Shown here: positions 18,901-33,900 of the stretch, piece after piece
Position numbering within the stretch: position 1 is the stretch's first letter
Layout: the number at the start of each line of letters is the position of its first letter
Source of the DNA: Limnomonas spitsbergensis
Lineage: Eukaryota; Chlorophyta; Chlorophyceae; Chlamydomonadales
Assembly (NCBI GenBank): GCA_037349105.1
Contig: JAYJMM010000114.1
Span: 5,323,501 to 5,387,500, forward strand
Direction of reading: 5' to 3'
DNA length: 64,000 nucleotides
The notes under the pieces: model-generated
Database searches by the model: none
The model's input: only the letters and a program-made list of their open reading frames with translations
What the model was told of the DNA's origin: nothing
Translations under genes and position numbers: made by a program

Positions 18901-21900
18901 ATAGACCCTAAACCCTAGACCCTTAACCCTAAACCATAGACCCTAAACCACGAGGCAACCACACCTCAAGGCCGGGGATTTGCTTTCTCAGGTGACCATT
19001 CAAACCCTTAACCCTACACCTTAAGGCACCAGCGACTGGTGATGGATGGGAACTGGCTTTCTCAGGTGACCGGTCAAACCCTCTACCCTTAACACTTAAC
19101 CCACATGCGGTACCAGCGACTGGTCATCGTTGGGGACTCGCTTTCAAAGGTGGTTGTTCACATCCTTAACCCTGAACCCTATTCCCCAAACCACGAGGCA
19201 CCAGCGATTAGTAATGGTCAGGGATGCACTTTCTCAGGTGACCGTCCAAACCCTCAACCCTGAACCAGCTGCACTGAAGCATAACGGTTACTGAGCTGTT
19301 GATAGGAGGCCACGGCTGGGCCGATGCAAACTAAACCTGGGCTAGGGGTTCGAGCAGCACTGAGGGCTTGGGCTGGTTGACAGCTGCACTTTAGCGTTAC
19401 GGTTACTGAGGTACGGAAGTTTTAAACACAGCGAGGGAAATTCCTGATGTCGGCAGATTCGTACGTACGGCAGCTCTGTCAGATTTACCATTGATTCATT
19501 GAAGGACTCCTAGGATAGGTTTCAAGTGGTCAGGTAGTCGCTTTTACCCTGGAGCTTCGGAAATGAAATATCCTGAACACTTATATCTGGCGATTCTCTT
19601 AACCCTTAACCATAACAACCAGAGGTAAGAACCTTAACCCTAAACCCTTTCACCCCAAGAATGTAAACCCTGAACTATGAGCCCAGAACCCTGACAGGGT
19701 CGATGATATCCCCCCAGCCATGCCCCCTTCTGACGAATTATGACCTGTGTTGAACCTTACTAGTACTATTCGGCTATACATGTTCCGTAAGGCGCCATAT
19801 CGTGCTACCTTGGTTGTCCTATCTGGCTTAACCTGTGCCTCGCTCATCATGCTTCTCGCTGCAGCTCGGGTCCTGTATGTCTCGCAGCGCAGCCTGCTCC
19901 GTAATTCAAGGCCTGAAATTGTGTGCTCCACTCCTTTCAGGAATCGTACGTCTCGCTGCGCTGCCTCCTCGGCCAGGACGTCGTGTACGACGCGCGGAAC
20001 AACGAGACGCTGCTGAACGGCAAGACGTACGACTGGGTGGTTTCGGAGTTCATCACCAGCTACGGACTACACGTCATCTACTCCCGCAGCAACATGTTGA
20101 TCAATCTTAAGGAGGCGCACAGCAACGGCGCGATTCAGTTGCCTCGCGACGGCGGCGACGATGGTGCGGACGGGCCGTGCTGGCACGTCAATGCGTGTCG
20201 CTACACGGGGCCGTGGGCGCATTTGACGCTCGGGTCGCGCGTGTCGGTTATCATCAACACTGGAGCGCACTGGTCGTACCCGGAAGAACCGGCAGTCATG
20301 GAGAGGTATCAATATTATGATATTCAACCATGAAACCACTGACGAAGCTTACCTGTGCAGCCTTCATCCCTAGCCTTTTAAACCTGAAACCTTTGGCCCA
20401 AACCTGTTCACCCAAAACCCGTCGACGGACGTCCAGAATCTTTTGCGCTGAACCTGAACAGCCCTTGACCCTCGAGGCCTCGATCCCGTGTCTCAAACCC
20501 TAAACTATGCACCCAAATGTGGTGAAACGAGAGCACTACAAGTACCAGTTGAAGCTAAATGTTTAGCATGCTGGAGTCAAAAGCTGAACCCTGAACCCAT
20601 TACCCATGACTAGGTATGAGAACATGGCGGACCATGTGCCCTACTCATTGAAACACAAAGGCCAGGGCGCTGGCGTGATGGGATCAAAGCTCGACCCTGA
20701 ACCCCGTACCCTTGACTAGGTATAAGGACATGGTGGACCGCGTGTTGTCCTTCTTCAAGCGTAATTTTCAGGGCACCCGCGTGCTGGTGCGCACAACGCC
20801 TGTCGGCAGCGGCTGGTGGTCCACCGCAACACAGCCGCTGGACAACGACCCTCCAGACGAGGTGAACTTGCATGGTAGCACATTCCGGCTTGATAAACGC
20901 TACATGCTGTACGCTCGGATGAACCTGTGCCGTATTATACTACCTTGGTAGATGAATCCGGATGAACCTGTGCCGTATGGTGCTACCTTGGTAGCAGAAT
21001 CCGGATGAACCTTTGCCGTATTATACTACCTTGGTAGCAGAATCCGGATGAACCTGTGCCGTATTGTGCTACCTTGGTAGCAGAATCCGGATGAACCTGT
21101 GCCGTATTATACTACCTTGGTAGCAGAATCCGGATGAACCTGTGCCGTATTATACTACCTTGGTCGCAGAATCCGGATAAACCTGTGCCGTATTGTGCTA
21201 CCTTGGTAGCAGAATCCGGATGAACCTGTGCCGTATTGTGCTACCTTGGGAGCAGAATCCGGATGAACCTGTGCCGTATTATACTACCTTGGTAGCAGAA
21301 TCCGGATGAACCTGTGCCGTATTATACTACCTTGGTAGCAGAATCCGGATGAACCTGTGCCGTATTATACTACCTTGGTAGCAGAATCTGGATGAACCTG
21401 TGCCGTATTGTGCTACCTTGGTAGCAGAATCCGGATGAACCTGTGCCGTATTGTGCTACCTTGGTCGCAGAATCCGGATGAACCTGTGCCGTATTGTGCT
21501 ACCTTGGGAGCAGAATCCGGATGAACCTGTGCCGTATTATACTACCTTGGTCGCAGAATCCGGATAAACCTGTGCCGTATTGTGCTACCTTGGTAGCAGA
21601 ATCCGGATGAACCTGTGCCGTATTGTGCTACCTTGGGAGCAGAATCCGGATGAACCTGTGCCGTATTATACAACCTTGGTAGCAGAATCCGGATGAACCT
21701 GTGCCGTATTATACTACCTTGGTAGCAGAATCCGGATGAACCTGTGCCGTATTATACTACCTTGGTAGCAGAATCCGGATGAACCTGTGCCGTATTATAC
21801 TACCTTGGTAGCAGAATCCGGATGAACCTGTGCCGTATTGTGCTACCTTGGTAGCGGAATCCGGATGAACCTGTGCCGTATTGTGCTACCTTGGTAGCGG

Positions 21901-24900
21901 AATCCGGATGAACCTGTGCCGTATTGTGCTACCTTGGTAGCGGAATCCGGATGAACCTGTGCCGTATTGTGCTACCTTGGTAGCGGAATCCGGATGAACC
22001 TGTGCCGTATTGTGCTACCTTGGTAGCGGAATCCGGATGAACCTGTGCCGTATTGTGCTACCTTGGTCGCAGAATCCGGATGAACCTGTGCCGTATTGTG
22101 CTACCTTGGTCGCAGATTCCGGATGAACCTGTGCCGTATTGTGCTACCTTGGTCGCAGAATCCGGATGAACCTGTGCCGTATTGTGCTACCTTGGTCGCA
22201 GAATCCGGATGAACCTGTGTCATATTATACTACTTTGGTAGCAGAATCCGGATGAACCTGTGCCGTATTGTGCTACCTTTTTCGCGGAATCCGGATGAAC
22301 CTGTGCCGTATTGTGCTACCTTGGGAGCAGAATCCGGATGAACCTGTGCCGTATTGTGCTACCTTGGGAGCAGAATCCGGATGAACTTGTGCCGTATTGT
22401 GCTACCTTGGTCGCAGAATCCGGATGAACCTGTGCAATATTATACTACCTTGGTAGCAGAATCCGGATGAACCTGTGTCGTATTATACTACCTTGGTAGC
22501 AGAATCCGGATGAACCTGTGCCGTATTATACTACCTTGGTAGCAGAATCCGGATGAACCTGTGCCGTATTGTGCTACCTTGGTAGCGGAATCCGGATGAA
22601 CCTGTGCCGTATGGTGCTACCTTTGTAGCAGAATCCGGATGAACCTGTGCCGTATTGTGCTACCTTGGTAGCAGAATCCGGATGAACCTGTGCCGTATGG
22701 TGCTACCTTGGTAGCAGAATCCGGATGAACCTGTGCCGTATTGTGCTACCTTGGTAGCAGAATCCGGATGAACCTGTGCCGTATTGTGCTACCTTGGTAG
22801 CAGAATCCGGATGAACCTGTGCCGTATTGTGCTACCTTGGTAGCGGAATTTGGATGAACCTGTGCCGTATTGTGCTACCTTGATAGCAGAATCCGGATGA
22901 ACCTGTGCCGTATTGTGCTACCTTTGTAGCAGAATCCGGATGAACCTGTGCCGTATTGTGCTACCTTTGTAGCAGAATCCGGATGAACCTGTGCCGTATT
23001 GTGCTACCTTGGTAGCAGAATCCGGATGAACCTGTGCCGTATTGTGCTACCTTGGTAGCAGAATCCGGATGAACCTGTGCCGTATTGTGCTACCTTGGTA
23101 GCAGAATCCGGATGAACCTGTGCCGTATTATACTACCTTGGTAGCAGAATCCGGATGAACCTGTGCCGTATTGTGCTACCTTTGTCGCGGAATCCGGATG
23201 AACCTGTGCCGTATTGTGCTACCTTGGGAGCAGAATCCGGATGAACCTGTGCCGTATTATACTACCTTGGGAGCAGAATCCGGATGAACTTGTGCCGTAT
23301 TGTGCTACCTTGGTAGCGGAATCCGGATGAACCTGTGCAATATTATACTACCTTTGTAGCAGAATCCGGATGAACCTGTGTCGTATTATACTACCTTGGT
23401 AGCAGAATCCGGATGAACCTGTGCCGTATTATACTACCTTGGTAGCAGAATCCGGATGAACCTGTGCCGTATTGTGCTACCTTGGTAGCAGAATCCGGAT
23501 GAACTTGTGCCGTATTGTGCTACCTTGGTAGCAGAATCCGGATGAACTTGTGCCGTATGGTGCTACCTTGGTAGCAGAATCCGGATGAACCTGTGCCGTA
23601 TTGTGCTACCTTGGTAGCAGAATCCGGATGAACCTGTGCCGTATTGTGCTACCTTGGGAGCAGAATCCGGATGAACCTGTGCCGTATTGTGCTACCTTGG
23701 TAGCAGAATCCGGATGAACCTGTGCCGTATGGTGCTACCTTGGTCGCGGAATCCGGATGAACCTGTGCCGTATTGTGCTACCTTGGTAGCAGAATCCGGA
23801 TGAACCTGTGCCGTATTGTGCTACCTTGGTAGCAGAATCCGGATGAACCTGTGCCGTATTGTGCTACCTTGGTAGCAGAATCCGGATGAACCTGTGCCGT
23901 ATTATACTACCTTGGTAGCAGAATCCGGATGAACCTGTGCCGTATTGTGCTACCTTTGTCGCGGAATCCGGATGAACCTGTGCCGTATTGTGCTACCTTG
24001 GGAGCAGAATCCGGATGAACCTGTGCCGTATTATACTACCTTGGGAGCAGAATCCAGATGAACTTGTGCCGTATTGTGCTACCTTGGTCGCAGAATCCGG
24101 ATGAACCTGTGCAATATTATACTACTTTGGTAGCAGAATCCGGATGAACCTGTGCCGTATTGTGCTACCTTGGTAGCAGAATCCGGATGAACCTGTGCCG
24201 TATTGTGCTACCTTGGGAGCAGAATCCGGATGAACCTGTGCCGTATTATACAACCTTGGTAGCAGAATCCGGATGAACCTGTGCCGTATTATACTACCTT
24301 GGTAGCAGAATCCGGATGAACCTGTGCCGTATTATACTACCTTGGTAGCAGAATCCGGATGAACCTGTGCCGTATTATACTACCTTGGTAGCAGAATCCG
24401 GATGAACCTGTGCCGTATTGTGCTACCTTGGTAGCGGAATCCGGATGAACCTGTGCCGTATTGTGCTACCTTGGTAGCGGAATCCGGATGAACCTGTGCC
24501 GTATGGTGCTACCTTGGTAGCGGAATCCGGATGAACCTGTGCCGTATTGTGCTACCTTGGTAGCGGAATCCGGATGAACCTGTGCCGTATTGTGCTACCT
24601 TGGTATCGGAATCCGGATGAACCTGTGCCGTATTGTGCTACCTTGGTAGCAGAATCCGGATGAACCTGTGCCGTATTGTGCTACCTTGGTCGCAGATTCC
24701 GGATGAACCTGTGCCGTATTGTGCTACCTTGGTCGCAGAATCCGGATGAACATGTGCCGTATTGTGCTACCTTGGTCGCAGAATCCGGATGAACCTGTGT
24801 CATATTATACTACTTTGGTAGCAGAATCCGGATGAACCTGTGCCGTATTGTGCTACCTTTTTCGCGGAATCCGGATGAACCTGTGCCGTATTGTGCTACC

Positions 24901-27900
24901 TTGGGAGCAGAATCCGGATGAACCTGTGCCGTATTGTGCTACCTTGGGAGCAGAATCCGGATGAACTTGTGCCGTATTGTGCTACCTTGGTCGCAGAATC
25001 CGGATGAACCTGTGCAATATTATACTACCTTGGTAGCAGAATCCGGATGAACCTGTGTCGTATTATACTACCTTGGTAGCAGAATCCGGATGAACCTGTG
25101 CCGTATTATACTACCTTGGTAGCAGAATCCGGATGAACCTGTGCCGTATTGTGCTACCTTGGTAGCGGAATCCGGATGAACCTGTGCCGTATGGTGCTAC
25201 CTTTGTAGCAGAATCCGGATGAACCTGTGCCGTATTGTGCTACCTTGGTAGCAGAATCCGGATGAACCTGTGCCGTATGGTGCTACCTTGGTAGCAGAAT
25301 CCGGATGAACCTGTGCCGTATTGTGCTACCTTGGTAGCAGAATCCGGATGAACCTGTGCCGTATTGTGCTACCTTGGTAGCAGAATCCGGATGAACCTGT
25401 GCCGTATTGTGCTACCTTGGTAGCAGAATCCGGATGAACCTGTGCCGTATTGTGCTACCTTGGTAGCGGAATTTGGATGAACCTGTGCCGTATTGTGCTA
25501 CCTTGATAGCAGAATCCGGATGAACCTGTGCCGTATTGTGCTACCTTTGTAGCAGAATCCGGATGAACCTGTGCCGTATTGTGCTACCTTTGTAGCAGAA
25601 TCCGGATGAACCTGTGCCATATTGTGCTACCTTGGTAGCAGAATCCGGATGAACCTGTGCCGTATTGTGCTACCTTGGTAGCAGAATCCGGATGAACCTG
25701 TGCCGTATTGTGCTACCTTGGTAGCAGAATCCGGATGAACCTGTGCCGTATTATACTACCTTGGTAGCAGAATCCGGATGAACCTGTGCCGTATTGTGCT
25801 ACCTTTGTCGCGGAATCCGGATGAACCTGTGCCGTATTGTGCTACCTTGGGAGCAGAATCCGGATGAACCTGTGCCGTATTATACTACCTTGGGAGCAGA
25901 ATCCGGATGAACTTGTGCCGTATTGTGCTACCTTGGTCGCAGAATCCGGATGAACCTGTGCAATATTATACTACCTTGGTAGCAGAATCCGGATGAACCT
26001 GTGTCGTATTATACTACCTTGGTAGCAGAATCCGGATGAACCTGTGCCGTATTATACTACCTTGGTAGCAGAATCCGGATGAACCTGTGCCGTATTGTGC
26101 TACCTTGGTAGCGGAATCCGGATGAACCTGTGCCGTATGGTGCTACCTTTGTAGCAGAATCCGGATGAACCTGTGCCGTATTGTGCTACCTTGGTAGCAG
26201 AATCCGGATGAACCTGTGCCGTATGGTGCTACCTTGGTAGCAGAATCCGGATGAACCTGTGCCGTATTGTGCTACCTTGGTAGCAGAATCCGGATGAACC
26301 TGTGCCGTATTGTGCTACCTTGGGAGCAGAATCCGGATGAACCTGTGCCGTATTGTGCTACCTTGGTAGCAGAATCCGGATGAACCTGTGCCGTATGGTG
26401 CTACCTTGGTAGCAGAATCCGGATGAACCTGTGCCGTATTGTGCTACCTTGGGAGCAGAATCCGGATGAACCTGTGCCGTATTGTGCTACCTTGGGAGCA
26501 GAATCCGGATGAACCTGTGCCGTATTGTGCTACCTTGGGAGCAGAATCCGGATGAACCTGTGCCGTATTGTGCTACCTTGGTAGCAGAATCCGGATGAAC
26601 CTGTGCCGTATTGTGCTACCTTGGTAGCAGAATCCGGATGAACCTGTGCCGTATTGTGCTACCTTGGTAGCAGAATCCGGATGAACCTGTGCCGTATGGT
26701 GCTACCTTGGTAGCAGAATCCGGATGAACCTGTGCCGTATTGTGCTACCTTGGGAGCAGAATCCGGATGAACCTGTGCCGTATTGTGCTACCTTGGGAGC
26801 AGAATCCGGATGAACCTGTGCCGTATTGTGCTACCTTGGTAGCGGAATTTGGATGAACCTGTGCCGTATTGTGCTACCTTGATAGCAGAATCCGGATGAA
26901 CCTGTGCCGTATTGTGCTACCTTTGTAGCAGAATCCGGATGAACCTGTGCCGTATTGTGCTACCTTTGTAGCAGAATCCGGATGAACCTGTGCCATATTG
27001 TGCTACCTTGGTAGCAGAATCCGGATGAACCTGTGCCGTATTGTGCTACCTTGGTAGCAGAATCCGGATGAACCTGTGCCGTATTGTGCTACCTTGGTAG
27101 CAGAATCCGGATGAACCTGTGCCGTATTATACTACCTTGGTAGCAGAATCCGGATGAACCTGTGCCGTATTGTGCTACCTTTGTCGCGGAATCCGGATGA
27201 ACCTGTGCCGTATTGTGCTACCTTGGGAGCAGAATCCGGATGAACCTGTGCCGTATTATACTACCTTGGGAGCAGAATCCGGATGAACTTGTGCCGTATT
27301 GTGCTACCTTGGTCGCAGAATCCGGATGAACCTGTGCAATATTATACTACCTTGGTAGCAGAATCCGGATGAACCTGTGTCGTATTATACTACCTTGGTA
27401 GCAGAATCCGGATGAACCTGTGCCGTATTATACTACCTTGGTAGCAGAATCCGGATGAACCTGTGCCGTATTGTGCTACCTTGGTAGCGGAATCCGGATG
27501 AACCTGTGCCGTATGGTGCTACCTTTGTAGCAGAATCCGGATGAACCTGTGCCGTATTGTGCTACCTTGGTAGCAGAATCCGGATGAACCTGTGCCGTAT
27601 GGTGCTACCTTGGTAGCAGAATCCGGATGAACCTGTGCCGTATTGTGCTACCTTGGTAGCAGAATCCGGATGAACCTGTGCCGTATTGTGCTACCTTGGG
27701 AGCAGAATCCGGATGAACCTGTGCCGTATTGTGCTACCTTGGTAGCAGAATCCGGATGAACCTGTGCCGTATGGTGCTACCTTGGTAGCAGAATCCGGAT
27801 GAACCTGTGCCGTATTGTGCTACCTTGGGAGCAGAATCCGGATGAACCTGTGCCGTATTGTGCTACCTTGGGAGCAGAATCCGGATGAACCTGTGCCGTA

Positions 27901-30900
27901 TTGTGCTACCTTGGGAGCAGAATCCGGATGAACCTGTGCCGTATTGTGCTACCTTGGTAGCAGAATCCGGATGAACCTGTGCCGTATTGTGCTACCTTGG
28001 TAGCAGAATCCGGATGAACCTGTGCCGTATTGTGCTACCTTGGTAGCAGAATCCGGATGAACCTGTGCCGTATTGTGCTACCTTGGTAGCAGAATCCGGA
28101 TGAACCTGTGCCGTATTGTGCTACCTTGGTAGCAGAATCCGGATGAACCTGTCGTATTATACTACCTTGGTAGCAGAATCCGGATGAACCTGTGCCGTAT
28201 TGTGCTACCTTTGTCGCGGAATCCGGATGAACCTGTGCCGTATTGTGCTACCTTGGGAGCAGAATCCGGATGAACCTGTGCCGTATTATACTACCTTGGT
28301 AGCAGAATCCGGATGAACTTGTGCCGTATTGTGCTACCTTGGTCGCAGAATCCGGATGAACCTGTGCAATATTATACTACCTTGGTAGCAGAATCCGGAT
28401 GAACCTGTGTCGTATTATACTACCTTGGTAGCAGAATCCGGATGAACCTGTGCCGTATTATACTACCTTGGTAGCAGAATCCGGATGAACCTGTGCCGTA
28501 TTGTGCTACCTTGGTAGCGGAATCCGGATGAACCTGTGCCGTATGGTGCTACCTTTGTAGCAGAATCCGGATGAACCTGTGCCGTATTGTGCTACCTTGG
28601 TAGCAGAATCCGGATGAACTTGTGCCGTATGGTGCTACCTTGGTAGCAGAATCCGGATGAACCTGTGCCGTATTGTGCTACCTTGGTAGCAGAATCCGGA
28701 TGAACCTGTGCCGTATTGTGCTACCTTGGGAGCAGAATCCGGATGAACCTGTGCCGTATTGTGCTACCTTGGTAGCACAATCCGGATGAACCTGTGCCGT
28801 ATGGTGCTACCTTGGTCGCGGAATCCGGATGAACCTGTGCCGTATTGTGCTACCTTGGTAGCAGAATCCGGATGAACCTGTGCCGTATTGTGCTACCTTG
28901 GTAGCAGAATCCGGATGAACCTGTGCCGTATTGTGCTACCTTGGTAGCAGAATCCGGATGAACCTGTGCCGTGTTATACTACCTAGGTAGCAGAATCCGG
29001 ATGAACCTGTGCCGTATTGTGCTACCTTTGTCGCGGAATCCGGATGAACCTGTGCCGTATTGTGCTACCTTGGGAGCAGAATCCGGATGAACCTGTGCCG
29101 TATTATACTACCTTGGGAGCAGAATCCGGATGAACTTGTGCCGTATTGTGCTACCTTGGTCGCAGAATCCGGATGAACCTGTGCAATATTATACTACCTT
29201 GGTAGCAGAATCCGGATGAACCTGTGCCGTATTGTGCTACCTTGGGAGCAGAATCCGGATGAACCTGTGCCGTATTGTGCTACCTTGGGAGCAGAATCCG
29301 GATGAACTTGTGCCGTATTGTGCTACCTTGGTAGCAGAATCCGGATGAACCTGTGCCGTATTGTGCTACCTTGGTAGCAGAATCCGGATGAACCTGTGCC
29401 GTATTGTGCTACCTTGGTAGCAGAATCCGGATGAACCTGTGCCGTATTGTGCTACCTTGGTAGCGGAATCCGGATGAACCTGTGCCGTATTGTGCTACCT
29501 TGGTAGCAGAATCCGGATGAACCTGTGCCGTATTGTGCTACCTTGGTAGCAGAATCCGGATGAACCTGTGCCGTATTGTGCTACCTTGGTAGCAGAATCC
29601 GGATGAACCTGTGCCGTATGGTGCTACCTTGGTAGCAGAATCCGGATGAACCTGTGCCGTATTGTGCTACCTTGGTAGCAGAATCCGAATGAACCTGTGC
29701 CGTATTGTGCTACCTTGGGAGCAGAATCCGGATGAACCTGTGCCGTATTGTGCTACCTTGGTAGCAGAATCCGGATGAACCTGTGCCGTATGGTGCTACC
29801 TTGGTCGCGGAATCCGGATGAACCTGTGCCGTATTGTGCTACCTTGGTAGCAGAATCCGGATGAACCTGTGCCGTATGGTGCTACCTTTGTAGCAGAATC
29901 CGGATGAACCTGTGCCGTATTGTGCTACCTTGGGAGCAGAATCCTGATGGACTTATGTCATATTAAACTACCTTGGTAGCAGAATCTGGATGAACCTGTG
30001 CCGTATTATACTACCTTTGTAGCAGAATCCGGATGAACCTGTGTCGTATTATACTACCTTGGTAGCAGAATCCGGATGAACCTGTGCCGTATTATACTAC
30101 CTTGGTAGCAGAATCCGGATGAACCTGTGCCGTATTATACTACCTTGGGAGCAGAATCCGGATGAACCTGTGCCGTATTGTGCTACCTTGGTAGCAGAAT
30201 CCGGCTGAACCTGTGCCGTATTGTGCTACCTTGGTAGCAGAATCTGGATGAACGTGTGCCATATTGTGCTACCTTGGTCGCAGAATCCGGATGAACCTGT
30301 GCCGTATTGTGCTACCTTGGTAGCAGAATCCGGATGAACATGTGCCCTATTGTGCTACCTTGGTCGCGGAATCCGGATGAACCTGTGCCGTATTGTGCTA
30401 CCTTGGTAGCAGAATCCGGATGAACCTGTGCCGTATTGTGCTACCTTGGTAGCAGAATCCGGAGGAACCTGTGCCATATTGTGCTACCTTGGTAGCAGAA
30501 TCTTGCTTAACCTGTGCCGTATTGTGCTACCTTGGTAGCAGAATCTGGCTTGACCTGTGCCGTATTGTGCTACCTTTGTAGCAGAATCTGGATGAACCTG
30601 TGCCATATTGTGCTACCTTTGTAGCAGAATCCGGATGAACCTGTGCCGTATTGTGCTACCTTGGTAGCAGAATCCGGATGAACCTGTGCCGTATTGTGCT
30701 ACCTTGGTAGCAGAATCCGGATGAACCTGTGCCGTATTGTGCTACCTTGGTCGCGGAATCCGGATGAACCTGTGCCGTATTGTGCTACCTTGGTAGCAGA
30801 ATCCGGATGAACCTGTGCCGTATTGTGCTACCTTGGTAGCAGAATCTGGCTTAACCTGTGCCATATTGTGCTACCTTGGTAGCAGAATCTGGATGAACCT

Positions 30901-33900
30901 GTGCCGTATTGTGCTACCTTTGTAGCAGAATCCGGATGAACCTGTGCCGTATTGTGCTACCTTGGTAGCAGAATCCGGATGAACCTGTGCCGTATTGTGC
31001 TACCTTGGTAGCAGAATCCGGATGAACCTGTGCCGTATTGTGCTACCTTGGTAGCGGAATCCGGATGAACCTGTGCCGTATTGTGCTACCTTGGTAGCAG
31101 AATCTGGATGAACCTGTGCCGTATTGTGCTACCTGGGTAGCAGAATCCGGATGAACCTGTGCCGTATTGTGCTACCTTGGTCGCAGAATCCGGATGAACC
31201 TGTGCCGTATTGTGCTACCTTGGTAGCAGAATCCGGATGAACCTGTGCCGTATGGTGCTACCTTGGTAGCAGAATCCGGATAAACCTGTGCCGTATTGTG
31301 CTACCTTGGTAGCAGAATCCGGATGAACCTGTGCCGTATTGTGCTACCTTGGTAGCGGAATCCGGATGAACCTGTGCCGTATTGTGCTACCTTGGTAGCG
31401 GAATACGGATAAACCTGTGCCATATTGTGCTACCTTTGTAGCAGAATCCGGATGAACCTGTGCCGTATTGTGCTACCTTGGTAGCGGAATCCGGATGAAC
31501 CTGTGCCGTATTGTGCTACCTTGGTAGCAGAATCCGGATGAACCTGTGCCGTATTGTGCTACCTTGGTAGCAGAATCTGGATGAACCTGTGCCGTATTGT
31601 GCTACCTTGGTAGCAGAATCCGGATGAACCTGTGCCGTATTGTGCTACCTTGGTAGCAGAATCCGGATGAACCTGTGCCGTATGGTGCTACCTTGGTAGC
31701 AGAATCCGGATGAACCTGTGCCGTATTGTGCTACCTTGGTAGCAGAATCCGGATGAACCTGTGCCGTATGGTGCTACCTTTGTAGCAGAATCCGGATGAA
31801 CCTGTGCCGTATTGTGCTACCTTGGTAGCAGAATCCGGATAAACTTATGTTATATTGTGCTACCTTTGTAGCAGAATCCGGATGAACCTGTGCTGTATTG
31901 TGCTACCTTGGTAGCAGAATCCGGATGAACCTGTGCCGTATGGTGCTACCTTTGTAGCAGAATCCGGATGAACCTGTGCCGTATTGTGCTACCTTGGGAG
32001 CAGAATCCTGATGAACTTATGTCATATTAAACTACCTTGGTAGCAGAATCTGGATGAACCTGTGCCGTATTATACTACCTTTGTAGCAGAATCCGGATGA
32101 ACCTGTGTCGTATTATACTACCTTGGTAGCAGAATCCGGATGAACCTGTGCCGTATTATACTACCTTGGTAGCAGAATCCGGATGAACCTGTGCCGTATT
32201 ATACTACCTTGGGAGCAGAATCCGGCTGAACCTGTGCCGTATTGTGCTACCTTGGTAGCAGAATCCGGCTGAACCTGTGCCGTATTGTGCTACCTTGGTA
32301 GCAGAATCCGGATGAACCTGTGCCGTATTGTGCTACCTTGGTAGCAGAATCCGGATGAACCTGTGCCGTATTGTGCTACCTTGGTAGCAGAATCCGGATG
32401 AACATGTGCCCTATTGTGCTACCTTGGTCGCGGAATCCGGATGAACCTGTGCCGTATTGTGCTACCTTGGTAGCAGAATCCGGATGAACCTGTGCCGTAT
32501 TGTGCTACCTTGGTAGCAGAATCCGGATGAACCTATGCCATATTGTGCTACCTTGGTAGCAGAATCTGGCTTAACCTGTGCCGTATTGTGCTACCTTGGT
32601 AGCAGAATCTGGCTTGACCTGTGCCGTGTTGTGCTACCTTGGTAGCAGAATCTGGATGAACCTGTGCCATATTGTGCTACCTTTGTAGCAGAATCCGGAT
32701 GAACCTGTGCCGTATTGTGCTACCTTGGTAGCAGAATCCGGATGAACCTGTGCCGTATTGTGCTACCTTGGTAGCAGAATCCGGATGAACCTGTGCCGTA
32801 TTGTGCTACCTTGGTAGCGGAATCCGGATGAACCTGTGCCGTATTGTGCTACCTTGGTAGCAGAATTCGGATGAACCTGTGCCGTATTGTGCTACCTTGG
32901 TAGCAGAATCTGGCTTAACCTGTGCCATATTGTGCTACCTTGGTAGCAGAATCTGGATGAACCTGTGCCGTATTGTGCTACCTTTGTAGCAGAATCCGGA
33001 TGAACCTGTGCCGTATTGTGCTACCTTGGTAGCAGAATCCGGATGAACCTGTGCCGTATTGTGCTACCTTGGTAGCAGAATCCGGATGAACCTGTGCCGT
33101 ATTGTGCTACCTTGGTAGCGGAATCCGGATGAACCTGTGCCGTATTGTGCTACCTTGGTAGCAGAATCCGGATGAACCTGTGCCGTATTGTGCTACCTTG
33201 GTAGCAGAATCTGGATGAACCTGTGCCGTATTGTGCTACCTTGGTAGCAGAATCCGGATAAACCTGTGCCGTATTGTGCTACCTTGGTAGCAGAATCCGG
33301 ATGAACCTGTGCCGTATGGTGCTACCTTGGTAGCAGAATCCGGATGAACTTGTGCCGTATTGTGCTACCTTGGTAGCAGAATCCGGATGAACCTGTGCCG
33401 TATGGTGCTACCTTTGTAGCAGAATCCGGATGAACCTGTGCCGTATTGTGCTACCTTGGTAGCAGAATCCGGATAAACTTATGTTATATTGTGCTACCTT
33501 TGTAGCAGAATCCGGATGAACCTGTGCTGTATTGTGCTACCTTGGTAGCAGAATCCGGATGAACCTGTGCCGTATGGTGCTACCTTTGTAGCAGAATCCG
33601 GATGAACCTGTGCCGTATTGTGCTACCTTGGGAGCAGAATCCTGATGAACTTATGTCATTTTAAACTACCTTGGTAGCAGAATCTGGATGAACCTGTGCC
33701 GTATTATACTACCTTTGTAGCAGAATCCGGATGAACCTGTGTCGTATTATACTACCTTGGTAGCAGAATCCGGATGAACCTGTGCCGTATTATACTACCT
33801 TTGTAGCAGAATCCGGATGAACCTGTGCCGTATTATACTACCTTGGGAGCAGAATCCGGCTGAACCTGTGCCGTATTGTGCTACCTTGGGAGCAGAATCC

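Noticed and set aside
20862..20951. Continuation of TBL exon 4 to a TAG at 20949 as an alternative C-terminus
   Set aside because: It would lose the DxxH motif, and 20862 onward has no family similarity; the GTGAAC donor restores the frame with the exon at 55223. It could still occur as a retained-intron product.
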